Source: an alpha proteobacterium IMCC14465 (GTDB lineage: Bacteria; Pseudomonadota; Alphaproteobacteria; RS24). From it: 64,000 nt of DNA. Both the position numbers and the translations under genes were made by a program. This document shows, in pieces, positions 28,866 through 37,788 of the stretch. The notes under the pieces were generated by a model. It was not told where the DNA came from and made no database searches. It was given only the letters and a program-made list of their open reading frames with translations. The stretch lies in the NCBI GenBank assembly GCA_000293845.2, contig ALYF01000002.1:124001-188000 (forward strand). Direction: 5' to 3'. The stretch's first letter is position 1. Each line of letters starts with the position of its first letter.

Positions 28866-30054
28866 TTACTGGAAACGGGCGAGAAACATATTGAGGCGGT
28901 CTACCGCACGGTTAATCTCGTCCGCAGAACGGGCATAGGATAAACGCACAAAATGCGCGCCCCTTTCTCTGTCAAAATCCATACCAGGTGTCGCCGCGAC
29001 CTGCGCTTCTTCGAGCAATTGCTTGCAAAAGGTTGCACTCTCAAGGAGTTGGCGATAGAGACCGTAAATCCGCATAGAGATAAAACGCGCCATCTGCAGG
29101 CGCAATATTATCTATCCCATTATCCCGAAGACAAGCGAGGAGCTTATCCCTGTTATGATGATAAAGCTGCACATGCTTTTGTAACTCAGTCCCCGCAGCC
29201 GGAGACAGCGCGGCACAGGCCGCATATTGTGACAGGGTTGGGGCGGATATAAACAGGTTTTGCTGAAGGCGCTCAACAGCACGCACCATTTTGGGCGGCA
29301 CAATCATCCAGCCAATCCGCCAACCTGTCATTGAAAAATATTTTGAAAAACTGTTCATCACAATCAAGCCGTCATGGTCACCCACCTGCAACGCAGATGT
29401 CGCATCATGCGCATAGGTCAGGCCGTGATAAATCTCATCGGAAAAAAACCAGCGCCCTGCCCGATGACAATCATGCGATAAATCCGTCAAAGCCTGTTTG
29501 CCCAGCATGGTGCCGGTCGGATTAGCAGGACTTGCCAAGAGCAACGCATCTATTGGCCCATACGCTTTTTCAGCAGCCTGCACATCGTCAACTGTTAACG
29601 TCCAATTATTCTCATGGCTCAAAGGGATAGTGACAGGTGTCAGGTCAAGCGACTGAATGATATTAGTATAAGCCGGATAGCCCGGCGTGGTAACGGCGAC
29701 TTTCTGCCCAGCATCCAGACAAGCAAGAAACGCTATAATAAAACCTGAGGAAGACCCAGTTGTGATAACAAAACGCTCAGGCGCAATATCAACTTTATAG
29801 GTGGTTTGATAATAAGCACTTAGAGCCTGTCGCAACGCGTCCAGCCCCAACGCATCCGTATAACCAATAAGTTCATGATCAAGCGCATGTCGCGCCGCAT
29901 CCAACACAACTTGCGGTGCCTTTGTTGAGGGCTGCCCGACTTCCAGATGACAAATATCCTGCCCCGATTGCTGCAGCATATTTGCCTCGCGCATGACATC
30001 CATAGCCAGAAAAGAAGAAATATCACCGCGGCGGGAAAATGATGGGGACGTCAT
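28866..30054 (-). pseudogene. PLP-dependent class I/II aminotransferase, split by a one-base frameshift
   Basis: The 5' frame (30054-29041) carries the fold-type I aminotransferase core, including NPTG-containing substrate loop near residue 170 and the PLP lysine in SFSKYFSMTGWRIGWM near residue 225. It ends early at TGA (29043-29041) right after GAFYLYADLRSLSPTP. The missing C terminus (ESATFCKQLLEEAQVAATPG onward) is encoded in the +1 frame down to 28866. Skipping one T at 29043 restores a normal 395-residue protein. There is no homopolymer and no Shine-Dalgarno-like element before the slip as in prfB. It may be a true mutation, a sequencing error or, less likely, recoding. ATG 30054 has GAGAGG upstream; a TTG at 30063 is an alternative. 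The amino-acid substrate is not determinable. Confidence 0.85.
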
Positions 30055-30186
30055 AGGCGTCAAACCTCTCAGAATTTTAATGTTTGGACCCTATATTCTA
30101 TGGTACGAAACATTATGCTTTTGTATCTGATAAGACAATTCAGTCAAGCTTGCCACCCAGCTGGTCAAGTTGGTACAGAACCGGCT

Positions 30187-31539
30187 ATGCAAAATTCATA
30201 CATACGCAAAGATAAGAAAATAAACCTGCGCATAATTATAAAAAACTGTGCCGCGTCTCTTATTTTTTGCACATTAGTGCTGACCCAGCAGGCCAAAGCA
30301 CAATTTATCCGTGATGCAGAAATTGAGAATTTATTGCTTGATTACAGTAAACCGATTTTTCTGGCTGCTGGTCTGAAGCCCGACGATGTTCATATCGGTA
30401 TTATTAATAATAAACGATTAAACGCCTTTGTAGCCGGTGGCAAAAATATGTATTTCCATACCGGACTTATTTTGGAGGCTGACACGCCGAATGTTGTCAT
30501 TGGCGTCATCGCTCATGAAACCGGGCATATTGTCGGCGGTCACCTTGCACGGACTGGCGATGCCCTCGCAAAAGCAAGCAGACCCATGTTGCTGGCAACA
30601 ATTCTCGGCGTTGGCGCGCTTGCTGCTGGTCAGGCAGATGCCGGCATGGCATTGATAACCGGTGGGCAGCAAATCGCCAAAGGTAGCTTTTTAAGTTTCA
30701 GTCGCGCACAGGAGGCTTCCGCCGACCAGATTGCCCTAAGATTGCTTGAAAAGACGGAACAATCAGCGCGTGGCATTCGTGATATGATGGATGATCTTGC
30801 CGACCAGGACGCACTTTCAGGGGTGCATCAAGACCCATATGTCAGGTCGCACCCGCTCTCGCGCAATCGTGTCAACTTTCTGGAACAGGGGATGAAGGCC
30901 TCCGCCTTTACGGACCGCGAAGACAGCCCTGCCCTGCAATTCAGGCACGATATGGCAAAAGCAAAGATTTACGGCTTTCTGGACCATCCAGGCACAACTC
31001 TCAGACGATATGCCAAGCAAAATACCCTGCCAGCCAGATACGCCCGTGCGATTGCGCTTTACAAAAATGGGGAAACATCAAGAGCCGTCCAGCTCGTCGA
31101 TAAGCTCATCGCATACCAGCCCACCAATCCTTATTTTCATGAGCTAAAAGGGCAAATATTATATGAAGCCGGTAGGCTAACTGAAAGTATCGCCCCCTAT
31201 CGACAAAGTGTAGCCCTCGCACCCGACGAACCCTTGCTTCAAATTGGTCTGGCGACATCTTTATTGTCTCTGGAAACCAAAGCCTCTGCTGAAGAAGCAC
31301 TGAGCATTCTCAAAAAAGCCCTGCGTATGGAGGAGGACAATATGACCGCCTATTACCAAATGGCAACGGCTCATGCGCTTTTGGGCGATACCGGACGTGC
31401 AGAGCTTGCAACAGCAGAAAGATACTATATTCTCGGACACCAACAGAAAGCTTCAACGCATGCACGCCGTGCAATGAAGTTTCTCCCTGCAAACACACCG
31501 GAATGGCTGAAGGCGCAGGATATTATGGCCAAACCCTGA
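30187..31539 (+). CDS. BepA-like periplasmic M48 metalloprotease with TPR repeats
   Basis: With the start used (ATG 30187) the protein has 450 residues: a signal peptide or anchor ending QQAKA near residue 38, an M48 protease domain with zinc motif HETGH (in GVIAHETGHIVGGH) and a third ligand in EASADQIAL, then TPR-like helices from about residue 250 on. This is the BepA/YfgC layout, a periplasmic quality-control protease and chaperone for outer-membrane proteins such as LptD, whose gene is in this window. An upstream in-frame ATG at 30100 would add 29 residues before the signal peptide and is less likely. A DsbA-like gene follows after 12 bases. Confidence 0.9.
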   Translation: MQNSYIRKDKKINLRIIIKNCAASLIFCTLVLTQQAKAQFIRDAEIENLLLDYSKPIFLAAGLKPDDVHIGIINNKRLNAFVAGGKNMYFHTGLILEADTPNVVIGVIAHETGHIVGGHLARTGDALAKASRPMLLATILGVGALAAGQADAGMALITGGQQIAKGSFLSFSRAQEASADQIALRLLEKTEQSARGIRDMMDDLADQDALSGVHQDPYVRSHPLSRNRVNFLEQGMKASAFTDREDSPALQFRHDMAKAKIYGFLDHPGTTLRRYAKQNTLPARYARAIALYKNGETSRAVQLVDKLIAYQPTNPYFHELKGQILYEAGRLTESIAPYRQSVALAPDEPLLQIGLATSLLSLETKASAEEALSILKKALRMEEDNMTAYYQMATAHALLGDTGRAELATAERYYILGHQQKASTHARRAMKFLPANTPEWLKAQDIMAKP

Positions 31540-31551
31540 CCGGAGATTTTT

Positions 31552-32295
31552 ATGAAAAAGTTTGTTTTAGTTTGCCTCCTCACCATCTTTATGGCGGCGC
31601 CTTTGAGCGTTAATGCGTCGGATGATTCCGAAAAAATATCGAAGGAAGCATTGGGGAAAGCCATCCGCGATTATTTAATGAAAAACCCTGCTGTCATGGC
31701 TGAGGTTTTTGAAAACACGCAAAAATATCTGATTGCCGAGGATGAAAGACGCCAACTCCAAACGCTCATGGACAATAGCGACGCTCTTTATAATGATAAA
31801 CGCGATTTCAGCGTTGGCAGCCCTGACGCACCCATAACAATTGTCGAATTTTTTGACTATAATTGCGGCTACTGCAAGCGCGCCTTTCCTGACATTATGA
31901 AGCTTACGCAAAAAAACCCAGACGTCCGCGTTGTGTTTAAAGAATTCCCAATTCTCGGCCCAGCTTCTGAGCAAGCTGCACGGGCGGCTTTGGCAAGCAA
32001 GTCTGAAGGTAAATATTTTGCCATTCATCAAGGATTACTGAATGCACGCGGCAGTGTGAGCGGTGCGGCGCTTTCTAGCCTGATTGAAAAACATGGGCTC
32101 AACGCCGACGAAGTTGTCACCCGCGGCAATGATAAAGATATTGATGCACATATTAAAGATGTCAGAAATCTCGCGCAAAAACTCGGTGTGACCGGCACGC
32201 CAGCTTTTGTTATCGACAATCAAGTTTTCAGTGGCGCCCTCAGCTATGAGAATATGCAAGAGCTCATTGATAACATTAAGAGCGCGTCCAATTAA
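31552..32295 (+). CDS. DsbA-family thiol:disulfide oxidoreductase
   Basis: Secreted 247-residue protein with a signal peptide (about 1-22, ending VNAS), an N-terminal helical ScsC/Com1-type segment at about 28-85, and a thioredoxin-like domain with active site CGYC (Cys105, Cys108) in FFDYNCGYCKRAF. The cis-proline loop is TGTPAF near residue 214. It introduces or isomerises disulfides in periplasmic proteins. It follows the BepA-like protease and converges with thiG. Whether it is an oxidase (DsbA role) or isomerase cannot be told without its partner. Confidence 0.92.
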   Translation: MKKFVLVCLLTIFMAAPLSVNASDDSEKISKEALGKAIRDYLMKNPAVMAEVFENTQKYLIAEDERRQLQTLMDNSDALYNDKRDFSVGSPDAPITIVEFFDYNCGYCKRAFPDIMKLTQKNPDVRVVFKEFPILGPASEQAARAALASKSEGKYFAIHQGLLNARGSVSGAALSSLIEKHGLNADEVVTRGNDKDIDAHIKDVRNLAQKLGVTGTPAFVIDNQVFSGALSYENMQELIDNIKSASN

Positions 32296-32301
32296 ATTTC
32301 T

Positions 32302-33078
32302 TTAAATTAATCCCGCGAGCGGTGAGCTGGGGTCGGCATACATTTTTTTCGGCATTCGTCCGGCAAGATAAGCCTGTCGCCCTGCAATGACCGCATTTTT
32401 CATTGCCTCTGCCATCAGGATTGGTGATTTTGCTTCGGCAATTGCCGTGTTCATCAACACCGCATCACAGCCCAGTTCCATGGCAATGGCGGCATCTGAC
32501 GCAGTACCAACGCCTGCATCGACCAGAACCGGCACGCTGGATTGCTCGATAATCAACCTGATATTGACAGGGTTTTGTAGCCCTAACCCCGACCCAATCG
32601 GCGCCCCTAAAGGCATTATGGCGCAACAGCCCATATCTTCGAGCTGTTTGCACATAATCGGGTCATCACTGCAATAAACCATCACCTCAAACCCGTCTGC
32701 CAGCAAAAGCTCTGCAGCGCGGAGGGTTTCGGGCATATTCGGATAAAGTGTTTTTTCATCCCCTAAGACTTCCAGCTTCACCAACGACCACCCCCCTGCT
32801 TCACGCGCTAATCTCAGCGTCCGAACAGCATCCTCACCGGTAAAACAACCGGCTGTATTGGGCAGATAGGTGTATTTCTTTTGATCCAGATAATCGACCA
32901 GCATCGGTTTATTTGGGTCTGTTAGGTTCACGCGGCGCACGGCGACAGTAATAATTTCGGCCTCCGCAGCTTCCGCGGCCGCGGCATTTTCTGCATAATC
33001 CTTATATTTTCCAGTCCCGATAATCAGTCGAGACGTGAATTTTCTGCCTGCTATTTCAAGTGATGTGTCAGTACTCAC
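32302..33078 (-). CDS. thiG: Thiazole synthase
   Basis: ThiG condenses deoxyxylulose-5-phosphate, the glycine-derived imine and ThiS-thiocarboxylate sulfur into the thiamin thiazole ring. The TIM barrel has the Schiff-base lysine in [10 protein letters not shown] (Lys101) and the phosphate-binding [12 protein letters not shown] loop near residue 176. I prefer GTG 33078 because GGAGG lies eight bases before it; a TTG at 33093 is in frame but would overlap thiS. It is translationally coupled to thiS. The imine supplier (ThiO or ThiH) and ThiE/ThiD are not in this window. Confidence 0.95.
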   Translation of the reverse strand: MSTDTSLEIAGRKFTSRLIIGTGKYKDYAENAAAAEAAEAEIITVAVRRVNLTDPNKPMLVDYLDQKKYTYLPNTAGCFTGEDAVRTLRLAREAGGWSLVKLEVLGDEKTLYPNMPETLRAAELLLADGFEVMVYCSDDPIMCKQLEDMGCCAIMPLGAPIGSGLGLQNPVNIRLIIEQSSVPVLVDAGVGTASDAAIAMELGCDAVLMNTAIAEAKSPILMAEAMKNAVIAGRQAYLAGRMPKKMYADPSSPLAGLI

Positions 33079-33079
33079 C

Positions 33080-33280
33080 TCATCCCCCTCCAATAAAGTG
33101 AACGATTTCGATTCTGTCGTTTTCTTTTAACATGGTGGTTACGTAAGCTGATTTGGGTACGATTTCCAGATTACGCTCAACCGCGACTTTGCTGGCTGGC
33201 AAGTCAAAAAAATCAATAAGCCCCGAGACATTGAGATTATCAGCAATAAGTATCTCTTCGCCATTTAGAACTATGTTCAT
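33080..33280 (-). CDS. thiS: Sulfur carrier protein ThiS
   Basis: The 66-residue ubiquitin-like sulfur carrier ends in FIGGG; the terminal Gly-Gly is adenylated and converted to the thiocarboxylate used by ThiG. Length and ending are typical. The codons for the last glycines also supply the Shine-Dalgarno for thiG. Upstream (33281-33470) there is no recognisable TPP riboswitch sequence in the leader, so regulation is not apparent. Confidence 0.95.
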   Translation of the reverse strand: MNIVLNGEEILIADNLNVSGLIDFFDLPASKVAVERNLEIVPKSAYVTTMLKENDRIEIVHFIGGG

Positions 33281-33470
33281 TTGCCTGCCAATCCCCTGAA
33301 ACGGCTCTTAAACTCTTATTCTGGAGTTTGCTTATTATTGATAGATTTGCAAGTTTTCCGACGTAAAATTATCAACGCGTGTCATTAATCTTGATTTACT
33401 CGTCTTTTGCTATCTGATGTAGTATGAAACATGAATCAGGTATTACTAATTAAACCTATTTCGGGAAAAG

Positions 33471-33902
33471 ATGGCGAATACTGTATATATATTAAATGGC
33501 CCCAACCTGAATTTGCTGGGAACGCGAGAGCCTGAAATTTACGGCTCAACCACATTGGCTGACATAGAAGCCATGTGCCAAAAGCATGCCGAAAAAAATG
33601 GTCTGTCTCTTTCGTTCCACCAGTCCAATGATGAAGGTGCGCTTGTTGAGCTTATTCAAGAAGCTAGAAGTAAGGGTTCAGCTATCATCATTAATGCCGG
33701 CGCCTATACGCACACATCCGTCGCCATACTGGATGCGATTTTGGCGCTTGAAATTCCCGTTATCGAGGTTCATCTTTCCAATCTTTTCAAACGTGAAGCT
33801 TTTCGTCATCACTCCTACATCACGCCTGCCGCACAGGGTTTAATTTGCGGTCTCGGCGCACAAGGTTATGTGATGGCACTGGATTATCTGTCACAATCAT
33901 AG
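33471..33902 (+). CDS. aroQ: 3-dehydroquinate dehydratase, type II
   Basis: The 143-residue dodecameric type II enzyme makes 3-dehydroshikimate in the shikimate pathway. Motifs are [18 protein letters not shown] at the N terminus with the catalytic tyrosine at its end, [13 protein letters not shown] near residue 74, and [19 protein letters not shown] with the catalytic histidine near 103. It is first in an aroQ-accB-accC-aat run. The aroQ/accB linkage is common in proteobacteria. No strong promoter could be assigned in the 190 bases shared with divergent thiS. Confidence 0.96.
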   Translation: MANTVYILNGPNLNLLGTREPEIYGSTTLADIEAMCQKHAEKNGLSLSFHQSNDEGALVELIQEARSKGSAIIINAGAYTHTSVAILDAILALEIPVIEVHLSNLFKREAFRHHSYITPAAQGLICGLGAQGYVMALDYLSQS

Positions 33903-33922
33903 GTTAAAAAAAGGACGCCAGA

Positions 33923-34363
33923 ATGGTTAAAAAATCTGACAGCGAAAAAATTCGTGAACTCGCCGACCTTCTCAATGAAACAGGTCTTAGCGAAATCGAA
34001 ATTGAAAGCAGCGATACGCGCATTCGTGTTGCACGGGGTGGCGTATCCATTGCCGCCGCACCCGTCGCATCCGCTCCTTCACCAGCTTCCGCTGCGACAG
34101 CAGATGCCCCCGCAGATTTATCCACCAATCCGGGCGCGTTAAAATCGCCTATGGTCGGCACAGCCTATATTGCCGCCGAACCAGGTGCCGCGCCTTTCTG
34201 TAAAGTTGGCGATCAAGTCAGTGAAGGACAAACACTCTTTATCGTCGAAGCCATGAAAACCATGAACCCGATTACTGCGCATAAAAGCGGAAAAATCGAC
34301 CAAATACTTGTCGCCAATGCCCAAGCCGTTGAATTCGGCGAGGTGCTGGCGGTCATTAGCTGA
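33923..34363 (+). CDS. accB: Biotin carboxyl carrier protein of acetyl-CoA carboxylase
   Basis: The 146-residue BCCP carries the biotin that shuttles carboxyl groups from AccC to the carboxyltransferase. The C-terminal biotinyl domain has [10 protein letters not shown] with acceptor Lys112. The N-terminal 40 residues form a charged helical region, followed by an Ala/Pro/Ser-rich flexible linker at about 45-70. AAGGA precedes the ATG. accC follows after 11 bases, so the two are co-expressed. Confidence 0.97.
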   Translation: MVKKSDSEKIRELADLLNETGLSEIEIESSDTRIRVARGGVSIAAAPVASAPSPASAATADAPADLSTNPGALKSPMVGTAYIAAEPGAAPFCKVGDQVSEGQTLFIVEAMKTMNPITAHKSGKIDQILVANAQAVEFGEVLAVIS

Positions 34364-34374
34364 GACATATCCTG

Positions 34375-35712
34375 ATGGTTTCAAAAGTTCTCATTGCCAA
34401 TCGCGGTGAAATTGCCCTTAGGGTTATCCGAGCGTGTCAAGAAATGGGCATTGCAACGGTTGCCGTTCACTCAACGGCTGATGAGAAAGCCATGCATGTA
34501 CGCCTCGCCGATGAGAGCGTCTGCCTCGGACCGCCACCTGCTAAAGATAGCTATCTTAATATTGCCGCTATTGTCTCCGCCTGTGAAATTACCGGCGCGG
34601 ATGCAGTTCACCCAGGCTATGGGTTTTTATCCGAAAATGCCAAATTTGTGGACGTGCTTGATGCTCACCACATTACCTTTATCGGCCCGACAGGTGACCA
34701 TATCCGTCTTATGGGTGACAAAATCACCGCAAAGGATAAGGTCAAAGAGCTCGGCATTCCCGTCGTTCCAGGCTCAGATGGCGAGGTTCTCACAGCTGAT
34801 GATGCCATGAAAATTGGCCAAGACATAGGCTATCCGGTTCTCGTTAAAGCCTCATCAGGGGGTGGCGGGCGCGGCATGAAAGTCGCAAAAAACGACGCTG
34901 AAATGAAAGAAGCCTTTTCCACGGCGCGTAGCGAAGCTAAAGCCGCCTTTGGTGATGACGCGGTTTATATTGAGAAGTTTCTTGAAAAGCCTCGCCATAT
35001 CGAAATTCAAGTTATTGCCGACACGCATGGCAATGTTGTGCATCTGGGAGAAAGAGACTGCTCTTTACAACGTCGCCACCAGAAAGTCTTTGAGGAAGCG
35101 CCTTCAACAGTTCTGGATGATGCTGCCCGCGAAGATATTGGCGAAATTGTATCAACAGCGATTAAAAATCTTGGCTATCGCGGTGTTGGCACGGTTGAGT
35201 TTCTCTATGAGGATGGACAGTTCTACTTCATTGAAATGAACACACGCCTACAGGTTGAGCATCCGGTGACAGAGATGATTACCGGACTTGATTTGGTGCG
35301 CGAGCAAATCCGCATTGCGGCAGGCGAAAAACTGAATTTCACGCAGTCAGATATTGAATTTAATGGTCATGCGGTTGAATGCCGGATAAATGCTGAGAAT
35401 CCGAGAACCTTCACGCCTTCCCCTGGTTTGATTTCGCAATACCATGCGCCCGGTGGCTTGGGTGTGCGCATGGACTCTGCGGCATATGGCGGATATGCCA
35501 TCCCGCCTTATTATGACAGTCTTATTGGTAAACTCATTATTCATGGGCGTGACCGTGACGAATGTCTGATGCGGATGAAACGGGCGCTTAATGAGCTTGT
35601 GATTGACGGTATTGAAAGCACTATTCCGCTTTTCGAGGAATTGCTGGAAGCTGAGGCATTTAATAAAGGCGATTATGATATTCATTGGCTTGAACATTGG
35701 CTTGAGCAGTGA
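34375..35712 (+). CDS. accC: Biotin carboxylase subunit of acetyl-CoA carboxylase
   Basis: ATP-grasp enzyme of 445 residues that carboxylates the biotin on AccB using bicarbonate. Motifs in order: [14 protein letters not shown] at the N terminus, [11 protein letters not shown] near residue 82, a glycine-rich ATP lid [10 protein letters not shown] near 161, and [15 protein letters not shown] near 288, which holds the metal and bicarbonate residues. It supplies malonyl-CoA for the fab genes at the other end of the window; the carboxyltransferase subunits AccA and AccD are elsewhere. Confidence 0.97.
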   Translation: MVSKVLIANRGEIALRVIRACQEMGIATVAVHSTADEKAMHVRLADESVCLGPPPAKDSYLNIAAIVSACEITGADAVHPGYGFLSENAKFVDVLDAHHITFIGPTGDHIRLMGDKITAKDKVKELGIPVVPGSDGEVLTADDAMKIGQDIGYPVLVKASSGGGGRGMKVAKNDAEMKEAFSTARSEAKAAFGDDAVYIEKFLEKPRHIEIQVIADTHGNVVHLGERDCSLQRRHQKVFEEAPSTVLDDAAREDIGEIVSTAIKNLGYRGVGTVEFLYEDGQFYFIEMNTRLQVEHPVTEMITGLDLVREQIRIAAGEKLNFTQSDIEFNGHAVECRINAENPRTFTPSPGLISQYHAPGGLGVRMDSAAYGGYAIPPYYDSLIGKLIIHGRDRDECLMRMKRALNELVIDGIESTIPLFEELLEAEAFNKGDYDIHWLEHWLEQ

Positions 35713-35736
35713 CTGGAAAACACCTCCGACAGCTAG

Positions 35737-36420
35737 ATGAGTAATCGTACCAAACTTAACATCACACCCGACGTTCTATTACGTGCCTATATGCTGGGCG
35801 TTTTTCCAATGGCGGAAACAAAGGACTCGAAAGAGATTTTTTGGGTCGACCCGGAGAGCCGTGGCGTGTTGCCTTTCGACAAGTTTCATATTCCGAAAAG
35901 TCTGGTGAAGACCGTGAAAAAAGAAAAATTCACCATTCACATTGATAGAGATTTTCGAGGCGTCATGGAAAATTGCCGCGCGACACGTCCCGACAGGCTC
36001 AATAGTTGGATTAATGATGAAATTCTGGACCTATATTGCGATCTAGCCAAACGCGGTCACGCACATTCGGTTGAAGCATGGATGCATGACGGGACTGAAG
36101 GTGAAGATAAACTTGTCGGCGGGCTTTACGGCGTATCTATTGGTGCGGCATTTTTTGGAGAAAGCATGTTCAGCTTTGAAACCGATGCGAGTAAAGTCGC
36201 CTTAGTCTATCTCATGGCACGTCTCAAACAAGGCGGCTACACCATGCTGGACACACAATTCACAACAGATCATCTTGCACGTTTTGGCGCTATTGAAGTA
36301 CCACGCGGGCGGTATCATACCTATTTACAAGATGCGCTAGAGCAACCGGCTGATTTTTATTCACTGCCAATCAGCACATCATCAGCTCGCATCTTACAGC
36401 TCTCAGGCCACAAATCATAA
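35737..36420 (+). CDS. aat: Leucyl/phenylalanyl-tRNA-protein transferase
   Basis: Aat adds Leu or Phe to proteins with N-terminal Arg or Lys, marking them for ClpS/ClpAP degradation. The 227-residue protein shows the family blocks AYMLGVFPMAE, FWVDPESRGVLPFD, the conserved SVEAW and GGLYGVSIGAAFFGESMFS region near residue 130, and the LDTQFTTDHL near 170. It closes the aroQ-accB-accC-aat run. Its last 64 bases overlap the 3' end of the DUF2155 gene on the other strand. Confidence 0.95.
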   Translation: MSNRTKLNITPDVLLRAYMLGVFPMAETKDSKEIFWVDPESRGVLPFDKFHIPKSLVKTVKKEKFTIHIDRDFRGVMENCRATRPDRLNSWINDEILDLYCDLAKRGHAHSVEAWMHDGTEGEDKLVGGLYGVSIGAAFFGESMFSFETDASKVALVYLMARLKQGGYTMLDTQFTTDHLARFGAIEVPRGRYHTYLQDALEQPADFYSLPISTSSARILQLSGHKS

Positions 36421-36803
36421 ACGGGGTGTTCCAACCCATTCAGCCCGGGGCTGGACGCAAACATCCAACCTGAAAAAAGCCTTTCCGTTTTATTCTCACG
36501 GCTTTCATCAATTTCAAGATAGACACTGGTTTCCGGCGGTTCTTCTGGCGGTGTTGTTTTACACGTCCGTACGGTAATCGTCAAAGGGCCGAGGACTGTG
36601 GGACGCCCGACATCGGTTTCAAGACGGCTTATTTTTGCCGTTACCTTATCAAGAGTTTTAAACGTCACTATCTGAGCCATAGCCGATGTGAGAGCTGGCG
36701 TGAAAGCGGCTACCATTGATAGTACCACTGAAAATACCACTGAAAATACAGGTCCGCCCGCAATCAGCAGAGATATAAATCTGGTTTTATTCGCTGTTTT
36801 CAT
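36357..36803 (-). CDS. DUF2155 secreted protein
   Basis: A 148-residue exported protein with a DUF2155 domain: LDKVTAKISRLE, the ITVRTCKT block and FSGWMFASSPGLNGLEHPVYDLW near the C terminus, with two conserved cysteines. The signal peptide (residues 1-36) has a hydrophobic core built from a repeated FSVV unit. Function is unknown; family genes sit next to mlaD and NDUFA12 genes in alphaproteobacteria. I chose ATG 36803, which overlaps the mlaD end by 17 bases; TTG 36833 is also in frame. The 3' end overlaps aat by 64 bases, more than usual for a convergent pair. Confidence 0.88.
   Translation of the reverse strand: MKTANKTRFISLLIAGGPVFSVVFSVVLSMVAAFTPALTSAMAQIVTFKTLDKVTAKISRLETDVGRPTVLGPLTITVRTCKTTPPEEPPETSVYLEIDESRENKTERLFSGWMFASSPGLNGLEHPVYDLWPESCKMRADDVLIGSE
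36711..36746 (-). repeat. 12-base repeats in the DUF2155 signal peptide
   Basis: Two identical units TACCACTGAAAA and one diverged unit TACCATTGATAG (plus-strand reading) are in frame and encode FSVV-FSVV-LSMV, residues 20-31, the hydrophobic core of the signal peptide. Confidence 0.9.
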
Positions 36804-37245
36804 TTTGTGTGCTGAACATTGCTTGACTGACAAGACCGATTAAATCAACCGAACCCTGCGTATAAGAAATTTCATCACCATTCGCGAGCAAATCAAAACT
36901 TCCACCAGGTGTCAAAGAAACATAATTCCCGCCAAGCAACCCTTCCATGGTGATTTTGGCGCTGGTATCGTCCGGCAGCTCAATATCATCATTGATAGAG
37001 AGCGTCACTGTAGCGTAGAAATTTTCTTTATTCAGCGCCTGATCAATCACCGTGCCGACCTTAATGCCAGACATGCGTACATCACTACCGACAGTCAGCC
37101 CGTCAATTCGGTCAAATTCGGCAACGAGTTTATAGCCAGACTTAGGTGACATATCGCTTACGGAATAACCATAAGATAGGAAGATTACTGTAACGGCGAT
37201 AACAAATGCCCCTACCAAAGTTTCTACGAGATTATGTTGCATCAT
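36787..37245 (-). CDS. mlaD: Phospholipid-trafficking MlaD-like MCE protein
   Basis: The 152-residue protein has one N-terminal membrane segment (about 6-26) and an MCE domain (about 37-115, with GLTVGSDVRMSGIKVG and MEGLLGGNYVSLTPGG). MlaD is the hexameric periplasmic ring of the MlaFEDB lipid transporter that keeps outer-membrane asymmetry. The transporter's mlaE and mlaF are not here, which is normal for the alphaproteobacterial NDUFA12-mlaD-DUF2155 block. Spacing to NDUFA12 is 81 bases. Confidence 0.92.
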   Translation of the reverse strand: MMQHNLVETLVGAFVIAVTVIFLSYGYSVSDMSPKSGYKLVAEFDRIDGLTVGSDVRMSGIKVGTVIDQALNKENFYATVTLSINDDIELPDDTSAKITMEGLLGGNYVSLTPGGSFDLLANGDEISYTQGSVDLIGLVSQAMFSTQNENSE

Positions 37246-37326
37246 TCTTATCCTAAGTTTTTTTCAGGTGCTTTTTATGTTCAGTTAATCCGGTTTCTTT
37301 ATTCAGATTGCCCTATTTGGGCGTCC

Positions 37327-37725
37327 CTATTTAGGAATCCATGCTTGATAACCCACGCCCTCAGCGGCCTCTGGTACATCATCCAGCAAGCTCCCCTTAG
37401 GCTTATGCGCTTTAGATGTGCCGGTCATATTCACCTGATGCGGCTGTTCCCAGTCATGTCTTTCAGGCATAGCCTCACTTGGCGGCGTATCAACTGTATA
37501 ATGGAGCCAAGCGTGCCATTCAGGCGGTACGCGGCTCGCCTCGACATCACCATCATAAATCACCCATCGGCGCACTTTACCATTTAGGGATTGGTTTTTC
37601 TTGTCGACATAATATTTATTGCCTTGGTCATCTGTTCCGATAAGGCGACCGCGACGGCTTGTAAAAAGCGCCGTGCCAAATGTCGCGCCGTGCCACCATG
37701 TGAAAAACTTTTTCAAGAACTGCAT
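37327..37725 (-). CDS. NADH:ubiquinone oxidoreductase 17.2 kDa-like subunit (NDUFA12 family)
   Basis: This 132-residue protein matches the mitochondrial complex I accessory subunit NDUFA12 (B17.2), which among bacteria is essentially an alphaproteobacterial protein. Diagnostic parts are FFTWWHGATFGT, RLIGTDDQGNKYY, RRWVIYDG and the VPPEWHAWLHY block. It binds the complex I peripheral arm. The gene is outside the nuo operon, in the usual neighbourhood beside mlaD, and follows aspS downstream on the same strand in reading order only by strand, with aspS ending at 37789. Confidence 0.93.
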   Translation of the reverse strand: MQFLKKFFTWWHGATFGTALFTSRRGRLIGTDDQGNKYYVDKKNQSLNGKVRRWVIYDGDVEASRVPPEWHAWLHYTVDTPPSEAMPERHDWEQPHQVNMTGTSKAHKPKGSLLDDVPEAAEGVGYQAWIPK

Positions 37726-37788
37726 AGACCGACTCTCTTTCTAACCACAGTTTGCCATTTAACCTATCTTGCGTCCAGTCAGAGGCAA

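Noticed and set aside
33281-33470. TPP riboswitch upstream of thiS
   Set aside because: The characteristic CTGAGA element is not found in the minus-strand leader.
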